From contig CAWBJQ010000003.1 of NCBI GenBank assembly GCA_963789075.1, positions 1 to 64,000 of the forward strand: a stretch of DNA of 64,000 bases, written 5' to 3'. A model generated the notes under the pieces. It did no database searches. It was not told the DNA's origin and was given only the letters and a program-made list of their open reading frames with translations. The first letter of the stretch is position 1; the number at the start of each line of letters is the position of its first letter. The stretch is from DATATJ01 sp963789075. GTDB lineage: Bacteria > Acidobacteriota > Vicinamibacteria > Vicinamibacterales > CAVVIG01. Made by a program: the position numbers and the translations under genes. This document shows, piece by piece, positions 1-8,262 of this stretch.

Positions 1-529
1 GACTCGATCCGCTCGGCGCCGCGCGAGTGTCAGCGCGCCGACCGTCTGCGTCCGCGCTTTGAGCGGAACGACGACAGCCGATTCGGCGCCGACCGACTCG
101 AGAATGCTGCGCGTTCCGAGCCCCTGTTCCGCCAGGATGTCCGGCGCCACGTGCCGGATCAGCTCGGATTCGCCGGTGCGGATCACCCGCGCGGGGCCGT
201 GCGGCGCGCCGGCCTCGAACGGGAATGTCGGCGAGCGCGGTGCGGAACCGATCGTTGATGGCGGGATCGGCGTGAACACCGACGCGGCGCACCTGATCGC
301 CGTCGACGAGATGGACGGCGCACCAGTCGCCGAACTGCGGCACGAACAGCCGCAGCACATCGTCCACGATCGTGCGGGCGTCGAGCGCCTCGGCGAGGAG
401 CACGCTGAGCCGCGCGGTCGTCGCCCAGCGGGCGGCGGCGGCCGCGCGTGTCGGCGCGCGTGCGAAACAGCGCGACGAATGGCGACCGCCGCGCTCACAG
501 CAACCGCGACCAGCGACGCCGAGCAGCAT
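1..529 (-). CDS. GAF-domain protein, probably signal transduction, 3' end outside window, one frameshift
   Basis: Reading leftward from an ATG at 529, the frame gives a GAF-like domain with DDVLRLFVPQFGDWCAVHLVDG followed by RRVGVHADPAIN. Near position 230 the frame breaks and continues one frame over as FEAGAPHGPARVIRTGESE, then VVVPLKARTQTVGALTLARR, the typical last strands of a GAF domain. The gene runs off the left edge, so its output domain (histidine kinase, SpoIIE phosphatase or cyclase) is unseen. Ahead of the GAF the alternate frame contains a hydrophobic stretch (LVAVAVSAAVAI), so a second frame break and an N-terminal membrane anchor are possible. It starts 7 bases after the stop of the upstream short-chain dehydrogenase, suggesting co-transcription. 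Confidence 0.55.
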   Translation of the reverse strand, partial: MLLGVAGRGCCERGGRHSSRCFARAPTRAAAAARWATTARLSVLLAEALDARTIVDDVLRLFVPQFGDWCAVHLVDGDQVRRVGVHADPAINDRFRTALADIPVRGRRAARPRAGDPHRRIRADPARGAGHPGGTGARNAQHSRVGRRRIGCRRSAQSADADGRRADTRAAPSGSS

Positions 530-535
530 GCGGGA

Positions 536-1277
536 TTATTTCACGTGACGGCCGCCATCCACGCGGAGAGTTTCGCCGGTGATGAAATCGCTGTCGACGA
601 GCGCGAGGACGGCCTTGGCGATCTCGTCTTCGCCGCCCCAGCGTCCGAGCGGAGTCGCGTCGGCGACGGCCTTCAATTCCGCGTCGGCCGTATCGGGCGG
701 CGCGAGGATCGGGCCCGGTGCGATCGCATTCACGAGGATGTTGTCGCGAGCCAGTTCGAGCGCCAGCGCTTCGGTGAGCGCGATCGCGCCGGCCTTCGCG
801 ACGTAATACGGCAGGAAGCCCTCGTAGCGCGGACGGCCGCTGCGAGCGACCCAGTCGCTGAAGTTGATGATGCGGCCGCCGCCCTGCGTTCGCATGTGAG
901 GCGCCGCCGCGTGCGCGCACAGAAACGCGGCGCGCAGATCGACGTGCATCGCCGCGTCCCAGTCCGCCGGCGGACAGGTCGGCGAAGGGACGACGCACGT
1001 AAATCGAGGCCATGTTGACGAGGACGTCGAGACGGCCGAACGTCTCGACGGTCTGCCGCACCGCCGCCGCGCATTGATCGGGCTGTGACAGATCCGCCTG
1101 AATCGTCGCGCCGCGGCGGCCGGCGGCCTGCACGCGCGCGACGGCCTGCTCCGCCTCCGCCCGCGACCGCGCGTAGGTGAGCACCACGTCCGACCCTCGT
1201 GACGCGAGCGCGCCAGCGACCGCAAGGCCGATCCGCTTGCCGCCGGTGATCAGCGCGACTTTGTTGGTGAGATCCAT
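536..1277 (-). CDS. Short-chain dehydrogenase/reductase, pteridine-reductase-like, one frameshift
   Basis: An SDR Rossmann enzyme for NAD(P)H-dependent carbonyl or pterin reduction. The N-terminal nucleotide-binding loop reads ITGGKRIGLAVAGAL, followed by DVVLTYARS. Later come the NAG-like VNMASIY, the catalytic YYVAKAG (Tyr-x-x-x-Lys) and NAIAPGPI, ending GGRHVK. The K-R-I-G loop and the N-x-A-S motif resemble FolM/pteridine reductases more than FabG, though the substrate cannot be read from sequence. The frame breaks near 965 between PFADLSAGG and DWDAAMHVDL. Across the break the length is about 247 residues, normal for the family. The start ATG at 1277 gives the conserved MDLTNKVALIT. Confidence 0.82.
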
Positions 1278-1293
1278 AGCAGCGTTTTCTTAC

Positions 1294-1377
1294 TCACGAA
1301 GAGCACGAAGCACACGAAGAACATCCTGTACAAGAGTGTCGTCGTGAACTTCGTGTTCTTCGTGCCTTCGTGATGAA
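1294..1377. repeat. CACGAAG-type palindromic repeat, copy 1
   Basis: Arms of repeated CACGAAG units on the left and CTTCGTG units on the right flank a loop with TGTACA at 1327-1332. The copy fills the whole gap between the dehydrogenase and the next gene. Further copies lie near 3846, 11127, 15603, 44791, 58090 and 59340. Confidence 0.8.
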
Positions 1378-1385
1378 AAGGAAGC

Positions 1386-2051
1386 TCATTCTTGCGGCTG
1401 GATCGTCCCGGCGAGGACCAGTCCGAACGTCAACGTGCCGACGTCCATGCCGTCGCGCGACGCGGGGACCGTGACGTTGAGCGCCGCTCGGCCCACTGCC
1501 GGCCGTCTGCGTCGATCCCGCTGGGCCCGCCGATGGATCGACCCGCCACGCCGGCGGGTTCGACGTGCCCGGCGTCCGGCTCGCGAGCGAGACGGCATCG
1601 TCGTGGCCGAGCGGATCGGTCTTGTCGTCGTCGGCCACCGGCGCGAGGAGCAGGACCGTCGCGGTCGGCGTGACGCCGGAGCGATCGCCCGTCTGCGGCT
1701 CGATGACGTAGCGCAGCGTGTAGATGCCGGTCGGCACCATCTGGCCTCGATCGTCGGGATAGGGCGCCGACAGCGTCACGGCACCGACCAGCGTGCCTTC
1801 AGCCAGCGCCGCCCACGACACGCCGCGCGACTCCGCGGTGAGCGGCAGCGTTTTCACCCACCAGAAATCGAGCGTGGTCTGTCCAACGTGGACGCGCTGC
1901 CCGCCCGTCGCAATCAGTGCCTCGATCGGATCGGCGAGCTCGCCGGGCGGCGGCTCGGCGTGCACGCCGATCGCAAGACGCTGCGCGTGCGCGGCCACAC
2001 CGGGTGAGCGCGACGATCAGCGCAAGGCAGACGACGCGAGAACGTTTTCAT
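1386..2051 (-). CDS. Hypothetical secreted protein, several frameshifts
   Basis: I do not recognise a named family. The start ATG at 2051 opens MKTFSR, and in a neighbouring frame a hydrophobic VVCLALIVALT follows, which looks like a signal peptide broken by an indel. The middle part reads DFWWVKTLPL, then GTLVGAVTLSAPYPDDRG and PTGIYTLRYVIEPQTGDRSG, a beta-rich soluble domain. After another break near 1500 the C-terminus is VTVPASRDGMDVGTLTFGLVLAGTIQPQE with its stop at 1386. Across the frames it is about 220 residues, probably periplasmic. The product of the coding strand is clear because the motifs continue across frames, but the function is unknown. Confidence 0.55.
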
Positions 2052-2055
2052 GAAC

Positions 2056-2086
2056 AAAAAAGAAGGGCGCCCGCGAAAGGCGCCCT
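2056..2086 (-). terminator. Rho-independent terminator after the DUF1326 gene
   Basis: On the minus strand AGGGCGCC and GGCGCCCT form an 8 bp stem around TTCGCGG-like loop bases, followed by CTTTTTT. It lies 80 bases after the DUF1326 stop and only 5 bases upstream of the next gene's ATG, so that gene should need its own promoter or read-through. Confidence 0.8.
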
Positions 2087-2166
2087 CTGAGATTCCTGTA
2101 GCGGCCGGCCGCGCCAGCCCTGGTGCGACGAGAGCGGACCCCGGATCCGCTCTGCAACGCGCCGCG

Positions 2167-2823
2167 TTAGTACGCGAATGTGCCGAAGAAGGCCGAGCGC
2201 TTGTTCGGGTCGCTCCACTTCGTGCCGAGCGTCGTTCCGCTGAACGCGTTCTGCTCCGCCACGCCCATCGTGGCCTGCGCGGAGGGGACGAATGCGTGGA
2301 ACCACTGCTGGGCGCCGCACGTCGGATCGTGCGTCATCACCTTGTTGACGGCGAGCGCCACCTGGTTGGTCGAGACCTGAACGACCTGGCCCTGGTCGGC
2401 GAACTGAATCGGCGCTTGCGTGACCTGGACGATGTTGCCGACGGTGCCGTTCGACAACTCGGTCGCCATCGCGACGAGCGCGAGCTGCTGCGCGCCGTTG
2501 GCGCGCTGGTCGACGAACACCGCCGAGCGCACGTTCGCGCGGGCGCCGCCGATTTCCTGGATGCCGAGGTTGCGGTCGCCTGCGACCGCCGCGACGACCG
2601 ACAGGCCGTCGAGCGACACGCCGTTGAACGTGCCGTGATCGACTTTCCACGCCAGCACGGCCTGCTTGCCGATCGTTTCCGCTTCGCTGCTCATGATGCA
2701 GCCACCGGTGAACACTTCGGCGGTGCGCGCCTCGACGTACTCGCCCGTGACGGTTTTGCCGCCCGCCATCATGGGAGAGACCGTGAGACCCAGAAGCGCC
2801 GCCACAACAATTGCCCTATTCAT
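2167..2823 (-). CDS. DUF1326 domain-containing secreted protein
   Basis: The mature part starts with the DUF1326 signature: GEYVEARTAEVFTGGC, then LAWKVDHGTFNGVSLDGLSVVAAV. An N-terminal signal peptide (MNRAIVVAALLGLTVSPMMA) directs export. I chose the ATG at 2823 because GAGG lies a few bases upstream; a TTG four codons earlier is less likely. At 218 residues it is the usual size for the family. The frame is intact. DUF1326 proteins are of unknown function and are common in soil bacteria. A strong terminator follows, so the gene is probably monocistronic. Confidence 0.85.
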   Translation of the reverse strand: MNRAIVVAALLGLTVSPMMAGGKTVTGEYVEARTAEVFTGGCIMSSEAETIGKQAVLAWKVDHGTFNGVSLDGLSVVAAVAGDRNLGIQEIGGARANVRSAVFVDQRANGAQQLALVAMATELSNGTVGNIVQVTQAPIQFADQGQVVQVSTNQVALAVNKVMTHDPTCGAQQWFHAFVPSAQATMGVAEQNAFSGTTLGTKWSDPNKRSAFFGTFAY

Positions 2824-2903
2824 AAGCAACCTCAAGTTACAGGTTAGACTGCGAGCTCAAGACCGATTATACGCCCGCGGGCGCGGTCCGCTCGAAGCGG
2901 ATC

Positions 2904-2927
2904 GAGCGCGAAGGCTTCAGCCGAGCG
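2904..2927. repeat. GCGCGAAGGCTTTAGCCGAGC-type repeat, copy 1 (single arm)
   Basis: GAGCGCGAAGGCTTCAGCCGAGCG matches one arm of the large palindrome at 46553-46660 and the arm at 56664-56687. It sits in the leader 17 bases upstream of the reductase ATG at 2945. Confidence 0.65.
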
Positions 2928-2944
2928 CAGAGAGGACCGTTCGC

Positions 2945-3898
2945 ATGGAAACTATTGGATTTATTGGTCTTGGCGTCATGGGCAAGCCGATGGCCAAGCA
3001 CCTGATCGCGGCAGGGCACCCGCTCGTCGTCCACAACCGGAGCCGCGGCGCGGTCGACGAGCTTGTCGGTGCGGGCGCCATCGCGGCGACGTCGCCCGCC
3101 GACGTTGCGCGGCAGGCGGCCGTCGTCATCACGATGCTGCCCGACACGCCTGACGTCGATCTCGTGCTGACCGGCGACGCCGGCGTCCTGTCCGCTCTGC
3201 AGCCCGGCGCTGTCGTCATCGACATGAGCAGCATTTCGCCGGTGGCCACCAAGCGAATCGCCGCGCGCGTGGCCGAACGCGGAGGCGTCGATGCTCGACG
3301 CGCCGGTGAGCGGCGGCGAGATCGGCGCGATCAACGCGTCGCTGTCGATCATGGTCGGCGGCGATCGAGGCGGCGTTCGATCGCGTGCAGCCGATTCTCG
3401 CGCGCATGGGGAATCCGGAGCGGGTCGTCTACATCGGCGCATCGGGCTCCGGACAGGTCTGCAAGATCTGCAATCAGATGGCGATCGGCGGAGCGCTCGC
3501 GGGCGTCAGCGAAGCGTTCGCGCTGGCGAAGAAAGCCGGCGTCGACGCCGGCGCGCGTGCGGCAGGCGCTGCTCGGCGGCTTCGCGGCGAGCCGCGTGCT
3601 CGAGGTCCACGGCGAGCGGATGCTGAACGACAACTACGCGCCGGGATTCCGCACGCGGCTGTATCAGAAGGACCTGCGCATCGCGAACGAAACGGCGGCG
3701 GCGAATGCCGTCGCGATTCCCGCAACTGCGCTCGTGACGCAACTGGTGAACGCGCTGGTCGCGTCAGGCGGGGCGGATTTGGACTACTCGGCGCTGGGGA
3801 CGGTGCTGTTCGATTTGGCGGGGATTGAGAGGAAAGGGTACGAATCATCACGAAGGGCACGGAGGCACGAAGTCACGAAGTCCGAAGGTGTTCAGTGA
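2945..3898 (+). CDS. NAD-binding beta-hydroxyacid dehydrogenase (GarR/3-hydroxyisobutyrate dehydrogenase family), three frameshifts
   Basis: The start ATG at 2945 opens the Rossmann motif GFIGLGVMGKPMAKHLI, typical of the 6-phosphogluconate-dehydrogenase-like beta-hydroxyacid dehydrogenases. The substrate-binding segment DAPVSGGEIGA follows, and GSGQVCKICNQM carries the conserved catalytic lysine region (G-x-x-x-K-x-x-N). The family usually reduces tartronate semialdehyde or oxidises 3-hydroxyisobutyrate; which one cannot be decided here. Frames break near 3285, 3365 and 3555, each repaired by skipping one base. The last 20 or so residues come from a CACGAAG repeat that has run into the end of the gene, so the original stop may have been lost. 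Confidence 0.8.
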   Translation: METIGFIGLGVMGKPMAKHLIAAGHPLVVHNRSRGAVDELVGAGAIAATSPADVARQAAVVITMLPDTPDVDLVLTGDAGVLSALQPGAVVIDMSSISPVATKRIAARVAERGGVDARRAGERRRDRRDQRVAVDHGRRRSRRRSIACSRFSRAWGIRSGSSTSAHRAPDRSARSAIRWRSAERSRASAKRSRWRRKPASTPARVRQALLGGFAASRVLEVHGERMLNDNYAPGFRTRLYQKDLRIANETAAANAVAIPATALVTQLVNALVASGGADLDYSALGTVLFDLAGIERKGYESSRRARRHEVTKSEGVQ

Positions 3899-3927
3899 CC
3901 TTCGTGATCTTCGTGTCTTCGTGATGA
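3846..3927. repeat. CACGAAG-type palindromic repeat, copy 2, overlapping a gene end
   Basis: Left arm of CACGAAG units at 3849-3880 and right arm of CTTCGTG units at 3900-3922. The left arm is inside the reading frame of the preceding reductase and encodes its tail. Confidence 0.75.
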
Positions 3928-3948
3928 GGACGTGAAGGCGCCTTTTCG

Positions 3949-4176
3949 TCAGTGCTTGCAGCAATCCCGATCGCCGGAGCAGCGGTCAGGACTGGCGGGC
4001 TCGCCGTCGGGGCCGAAGCCTCGAGCCGTCTCGCAGCACCAGTACGCGGTGCCGTCGTATTTGTCGTAGAACTTGAACTCGTCGGGATCTGGCACCGACG
4101 TGACGTACATCCCCTTGTGGCGCAGGTTCAGGCAGTGCACGCCGAAGGTCAGCTTGGGTGATGTCAGATGATCCAT
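3949..4176 (-). CDS. Small Cys-rich hypothetical protein, about 75 aa
   Basis: The ATG at 4176 with an AGGG about 9 bases upstream starts MDHLTSPKLTFGVHCLNLRHKG; an ATG 27 bases further upstream is possible. Six cysteines cluster in the second half (YWCCETARGFG, DRCSGDRDCCKH), suggesting metal binding. No signal peptide is visible, so it is probably cytoplasmic. I do not recognise the family. The composition and the orderly Cys pattern argue that it is a real gene. It is flanked by two different repeats and stands alone. Confidence 0.6.
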   Translation of the reverse strand: MDHLTSPKLTFGVHCLNLRHKGMYVTSVPDPDEFKFYDKYDGTAYWCCETARGFGPDGEPASPDRCSGDRDCCKH

Positions 4177-4205
4177 AAAATGATCCCTGCAGTGCTGGGT
4201 CATGC

Positions 4206-4303
4206 TGGTGATTGGGTTATCTGGTGATTGATAGGTTCATTGCTCGATCGTCCAATCAATTACCCAATTACCCAACTACGCAGATCATCCAATTACCAGA
4301 TTC
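4206..4303. repeat. AT-rich TTACCCAATTACC-type repeat
   Basis: GGTGATTGGGTTATCTGGTGATTG on the left is roughly complementary to CCAATTACCCAATTACC-like units on the right. It contrasts with the GC-rich surroundings and fills the gap between the Cys-rich gene and the oxidoreductase operon. Confidence 0.65.
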
Positions 4304-5291
4304 AAACGGTTTTTATCCCCGCCGCATTCATGATCGCGCGCTTCACGGCGGTCTTCGCGATCTGAATCTTGTACGCGTTGCCGCTCATCGGCTTCGCGGC
4401 CTGCACGGCGGCTTCGCCGGCGAGCGCCGCGGTCTGCTCGTTCAGCGGCTTGCCCGCCAGCGCGCGCTCGGCGTCCTGCGACCGCCACGGCACCGGCGCC
4501 ACCGCGCCGAGGACGACGCGCGCGGACTGAATCGTGTTGCCGTTCATCGTGAGCACGACGGTCGTGAACGCGAGCGGCCAGTCGTGCGACTGCTTGTAGC
4601 GCACCTCGTAGTGTCCGCTCTTCACGTTGCCCGGCGCCGGCAGGATCACGTGCGTCAGCAGCTCTTCGTCGCCGAGCACGTTCTCCTTCAGCACGTTCTG
4701 GATCGTCGGCAGCGTGAAGTACTCCGCCGCCGGCACCTCGCGCTCGCCGTTCGGACCGACGACGCGGAACTTCGCGCCGTACGCGACGAACGGCACCGCC
4801 AGGCTCGACGGGTGGACGATGTGGCTCGGCCCCTCGTTGCCGAAGATCGCGTGGAACTGATTCTCGCCGCCGACGGCGAAGCAGCGCGATCCGCCCTTCT
4901 TGAAGCAGACGAATTCCTCGTTGCGGAAATACCAGCAGCGCGGCCGCTGATTCACGTTGCCGCCGACCGTGCCGACGTGGCGAATCTGCGGCGTGCCGAC
5001 TTCGATCGCCGCCGCGCTGATCGCCGGATACAGCTTCGCGACCTGCGCGTGCTCGGCCAGATCGGCGATCTTCACCGCGGCGCCGATCTTCAGCCCGCCG
5101 TCGGGCGTGCCGGTGACGGTCGCCTCGAGCGCGTTCTTCACGTTGACGAGGCGATCCGGCGAGTCGATGTAGTCCTTCATCCGCGCGAGCAGATCCTGGC
5201 CGCCGCCGAGCGGCATCGCGACGCCGTCGGTCTTGAGCGCGGCGACCGCGTCCTTCTCGTTCGTCGGGTTGACGTAGGCGAAAGCCTTCAC
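4302..5291 (-). CDS. Molybdenum aldehyde/xanthine dehydrogenase, FAD-binding subunit (PaoB/YagS-like)
   Basis: This 329-residue subunit carries electrons from the iron-sulfur clusters to FAD. The FAD-binding motif reads AMPLGGGQDLLARMK near residue 30, and VGTVGGNVNQRPRCWYFRNE near residue 115 is the second flavin contact. The RPRCWYFR stretch followed by CFKKGGSRCFAVGG matches the YagS/PaoB branch, where an extra 4Fe-4S cluster is bound in this insert. The frame is intact. The start is GTG at 5291 overlapping the TGA of the catalytic subunit (GTGA), showing translational coupling. It is the last gene of the three-gene operon. Confidence 0.88.
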   Translation of the reverse strand: MKAFAYVNPTNEKDAVAALKTDGVAMPLGGGQDLLARMKDYIDSPDRLVNVKNALEATVTGTPDGGLKIGAAVKIADLAEHAQVAKLYPAISAAAIEVGTPQIRHVGTVGGNVNQRPRCWYFRNEEFVCFKKGGSRCFAVGGENQFHAIFGNEGPSHIVHPSSLAVPFVAYGAKFRVVGPNGEREVPAAEYFTLPTIQNVLKENVLGDEELLTHVILPAPGNVKSGHYEVRYKQSHDWPLAFTTVVLTMNGNTIQSARVVLGAVAPVPWRSQDAERALAGKPLNEQTAALAGEAAVQAAKPMSGNAYKIQIAKTAVKRAIMNAAGIKTV

Positions 5292-7493
5292 AGCGTCCCT
5301 CCTGCTTTCTCCTGCTCGATCGCCTGCAGAATCTTGTACGGCTGCAGCGGCAGGCTGCGAATGGTCACGCCCGTCGCGTTGCGGACCGCGTTCGCGATCG
5401 CCGCGGCGGTCGACACCGTCGGCGGCTCGCCGATGCCGATGACGCCGCGCGCGCGCTGCACCGGCGTGTCCACGAGATGGATGTCGATCTTCGGGATGTC
5501 CGACATGCCGGCGATCAGGTACCACTCCATGTTCGGGTTCACCATCTGGCCGGTGTTGCGATCGAGAATGCGATCCTCGAACAGCGCGAAGTTCAGCGCG
5601 CCGATGATGCCGCCGTGGATCTGGCTCTCCGACGTCAGCCGGTCCACGATCAACCCGCAGTCCTGCACCGTCAGGATCCGCTTCACCTTGACGATGCCGG
5701 TTTCGATGTCGACGGTGACTTCGGTGAACTGCACGCCGCTCGTGCCGGTCGACGACAGACCGTCGGCCCATTCGCTGTCCACAGAGATCGGCTCGGTGCC
5801 GATCAACTTGCAGGCGTCTTTCCACGCCATGCCCTTCGCCGGGTTGCCGGCGACGTGTACGCGTCCGTTCGACGCCGTGATCGTGGCCGCATCGACGCCG
5901 AGTTGCGGCGCGACTTTCGCCGCCAGCGCATCGAGCGCTTTGCCGGCCGTGAGGCGAATCGCCGGCGTCATCGACGCCGCCGTCGTGCTGCCGCCCGATC
6001 CGCCGCTGACCGGATACATCGTGTCGCCGATTTCCGGCTTGACCGCGCTCACCGGCAAGCCGAGCGTTTCGGCCGTGACCATCGCCACCAGCGTCCGCGT
6101 GCCGGTGCCGAGATCCTGCGTGCCGCACTTCATCACGACGCTGCCGTCGTTGGCGATGTCGCAGTGCGCCTTGGATCCGCGGCCGCCGCCGCCCCACCGG
6201 TGCGCCGACGTGCCGAAGCCCGTCTTGATCGGACCCGGCGTCGCGTCGCCGGTCGGGTGCCGCTTGTCCCAGCCGAACTCCTTCGCGCCGATCGGGAAGT
6301 ACTCGCCCCACGCGGCGTTGGGCGCCGCGGCCGGCAGATTCTTGATGCGGAACTCGACCGGATCCATCTTCACGCGATCGGCGAGCTCGTCCATCAGGAT
6401 TTCGGTCAGGAAGCAGCCTTGCGGATGCCCAGGCGCGCGCATCGCGCGCTGCTGGCCGGCGTTGATGTAGACGTCTTTGTGCGTGCGGCGCCGGTTCGGG
6501 AACTCGTAGATGTACGGCAGCGGGAAGCCCGAGGCCGCGCCCGCGCCGCCGGTGCCCCAGCTCTGGCCGTCGAACGCCGTGAGCTTGCCGTCGGCGGCCA
6601 CGCCGGCGCGAATGTGCGCGAACGCCGACGGACGATTCCCCGTGTCGAGATGCTCTTCCTTGCGGTCGAGCATCAGCTTCACCGGCGCCTTCGCCTGCTG
6701 CGCGAGCCTCGCGCAGATCAGCCCCTGCGCAGTCGGGACCGAACTTGCTGCCGAAGCCGCCGCCCATGTACTGCGTGATCACGCGCACGTTGGACGCCGG
6801 AATCTTGAGCCCCTGCGCGAAGCCGTCCTTCGTGCCGTGGACGGCCTGCGTCGACACCCACGCGGTGAGCTTGTCGCCGTCCCACTCGCACACGGTGCCG
6901 TGCGTCTCGAGGCAGACGTGCGTGATCACGTGCGTCGCGTAGGTCGCTTCGACCACGTGCGCCGCCTGCTTGAACCCATCGTCCAGGCTGCCGTTCTCTT
7001 CCGTGGCGCCCGGCTTGGTGTTGCCGCCGGTGAAAACGACCGGCGCGTCGGCGGCCATGGCCTGATCGACGTTGGCGAAGTGCGGCAGCTGTTCGTAACG
7101 GACGCGGACGAGCCGCGCGGCGTCGATCGCGTGCTCTTCGGTGTCGGCCGCGATGGCCGCGACCGGATCGCCCTGATACATCACCTGCGCGCCCGCCTCT
7201 TTGTAGGTGAGCGCCGTCTTGAAGCCAGGGGCTTTCTCGGCGGCGGACAGGTCCATCGACACGACGCGCGCGTGCGGATGCGGCGAGCGGATGATCTTGC
7301 CGTAGATCATTCCGGGGCGGTTGATGTCGTAAGGTGTACTTCGCGCGGCCCGACACTTTGTCCGGGCCGTCGAGCCGCTTCACGCGCGTGCTGATCAGCG
7401 TCGGCTTCTCGGGCCACGCATACTTCTTCGCCAGCTCCGACCAGCTCGGGGCTGCGGCGGCGTCTGTCCGCCGCGACCTTGGAACTCAGCCAC
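5288..7493 (-). CDS. Molybdenum aldehyde/xanthine dehydrogenase, molybdopterin subunit (PaoC-like), frameshifted
   Basis: The catalytic subunit holds molybdopterin cytosine dinucleotide and oxidises aldehydes or N-heterocycles. Visible segments in order: KRLDGPDKVSGRAKYT near the N-terminus, YMGGGFGSKFGPD, QQRAMRAPGHPQGCF, GTQDLGTGTRT, and GIGEPPTVSTAAAIA near the end with the catalytic Glu. The GTG at 7493 overlaps the stop of the small subunit. Total length is about 733 residues, as for PaoC. Frames break near 7450, 7320 and 6715. The best-defined break, after FGPD, is repaired by skipping one base, continuing with GLICARLAQQAKAPVKL. The breaks look like sequence errors because the reading is otherwise complete. 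Confidence 0.85.
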
Positions 7494-8114
7494 GGGCCAC
7501 CCCTTTCGCCGTCATCGCCGCTTCCATGATGCGCACGAACGTCCCGCAGCGGCAGATGTTGCCGTCGAGCTCGCGGCGCGCCTGGTCGGGCGTCGGGTTC
7601 GGATGCTTTTCGAGGAGCGCCACGGTCGCCATCACGAAGCCCGGGCGTGCAGAAGCCGCACATCAGGCTGTCGTGATCGCAGAACGCCTGCTGCACCGGG
7701 ATGCAGCGTCGCGCCGCTGGCAAGACCGTCGACCGTGCGAATCTGCTTGCCCTGCACGTCGATCGCCAGCGTCGAGCACGAGTACACCGTGCGGCCGTCG
7801 ACGATCATCGTGCAGGCGCCGCACGTGCCGCGATCGCAGACGCGCTTGTTGCCGGTGAGATCGGCGCGGTTGCGCAGCGCATCGAGCAGCGTGACGCGCG
7901 GCTCGATCTTCAAGTCGACGCGTTTGCCGTTCACCATCAGCGACACCGGCACGTCGCCCGGTCCGACGATGCGCGCACCGGTCTGCGCGTCGGCCTCGGC
8001 GACACCGGCGGCGGTGACCGCGGTCGCGAGACTGCTGACGCCAGCTGTCTTCAGGAAGTCGCGGCGACTGACGCTGAAGCGTTCTTTCTCGGGAAGATCG
8101 TCTGTCGGAGCCAT
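7486..8114 (-). CDS. Molybdenum aldehyde/xanthine dehydrogenase, 2Fe-2S subunit with Tat signal (PaoA-like), two frameshifts
   Basis: A Tat signal (SRRDFLKTAGVSSLATAV) shows that the folded complex is exported to the periplasm, as for E. coli PaoABC. The ferredoxin-like cluster site reads CDRGTCGACTMIVDGRTVYSC, and the helical second cluster site is CGFCTPG followed by NICRCG. It ends MTAKGVARG at 7486. Frames break near 7705 and 7650; both are repaired by dropping one base inside a C or G run. The gene order is small, catalytic, FAD, which differs from E. coli paoA-paoB-paoC. A PaoD-type cofactor insertion factor is not present in the window. Confidence 0.86.
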
Positions 8115-8128
8115 ATCTGAGCCCCCAC

Positions 8129-8170
8129 CGAATCGGGATTAGGGATTCGCGGTTCGGGATTCGCGAATCG
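8129..8170. repeat. GGGATTCG-type repeat, copy 1
   Basis: CGAATCGGGATTAGGGATTCGCGGTTCGGGATTCGCGAATCG contains four GGGATTCG-like units and a short palindrome CGATTCGCGAATCG-like end. It lies between the divergent oxidoreductase operon and the aminotransferase. A second block is at 35986-36129. Confidence 0.7.
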
Positions 8171-8262
8171 CTTGAAGGATAGTCAATGGAGCGGAACCTG
8201 ACAAGAGGCGGATGATGCCGGGCAGCGAGCGGGAGGCGTATACTTCGCGTCCGGAGGTGGTT

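Noticed and set aside
59..1018. Plus-strand open frame of 319 codons across the left end
   Set aside because: It is antisense to the GAF and short-chain dehydrogenase genes, whose conserved motifs are on the minus strand; high GC leaves long shadow frames.
4212..6470. 752-codon plus-strand open frame
   Set aside because: It lies opposite the FAD and molybdopterin subunits, which have clear cofactor motifs; composition is Arg/Ala/Asp-rich with no domain.
8238..8243. TATACT before the class V aminotransferase as a promoter
   Set aside because: No acceptable -35 at 15-19 bases; the resemblance is too weak to list.
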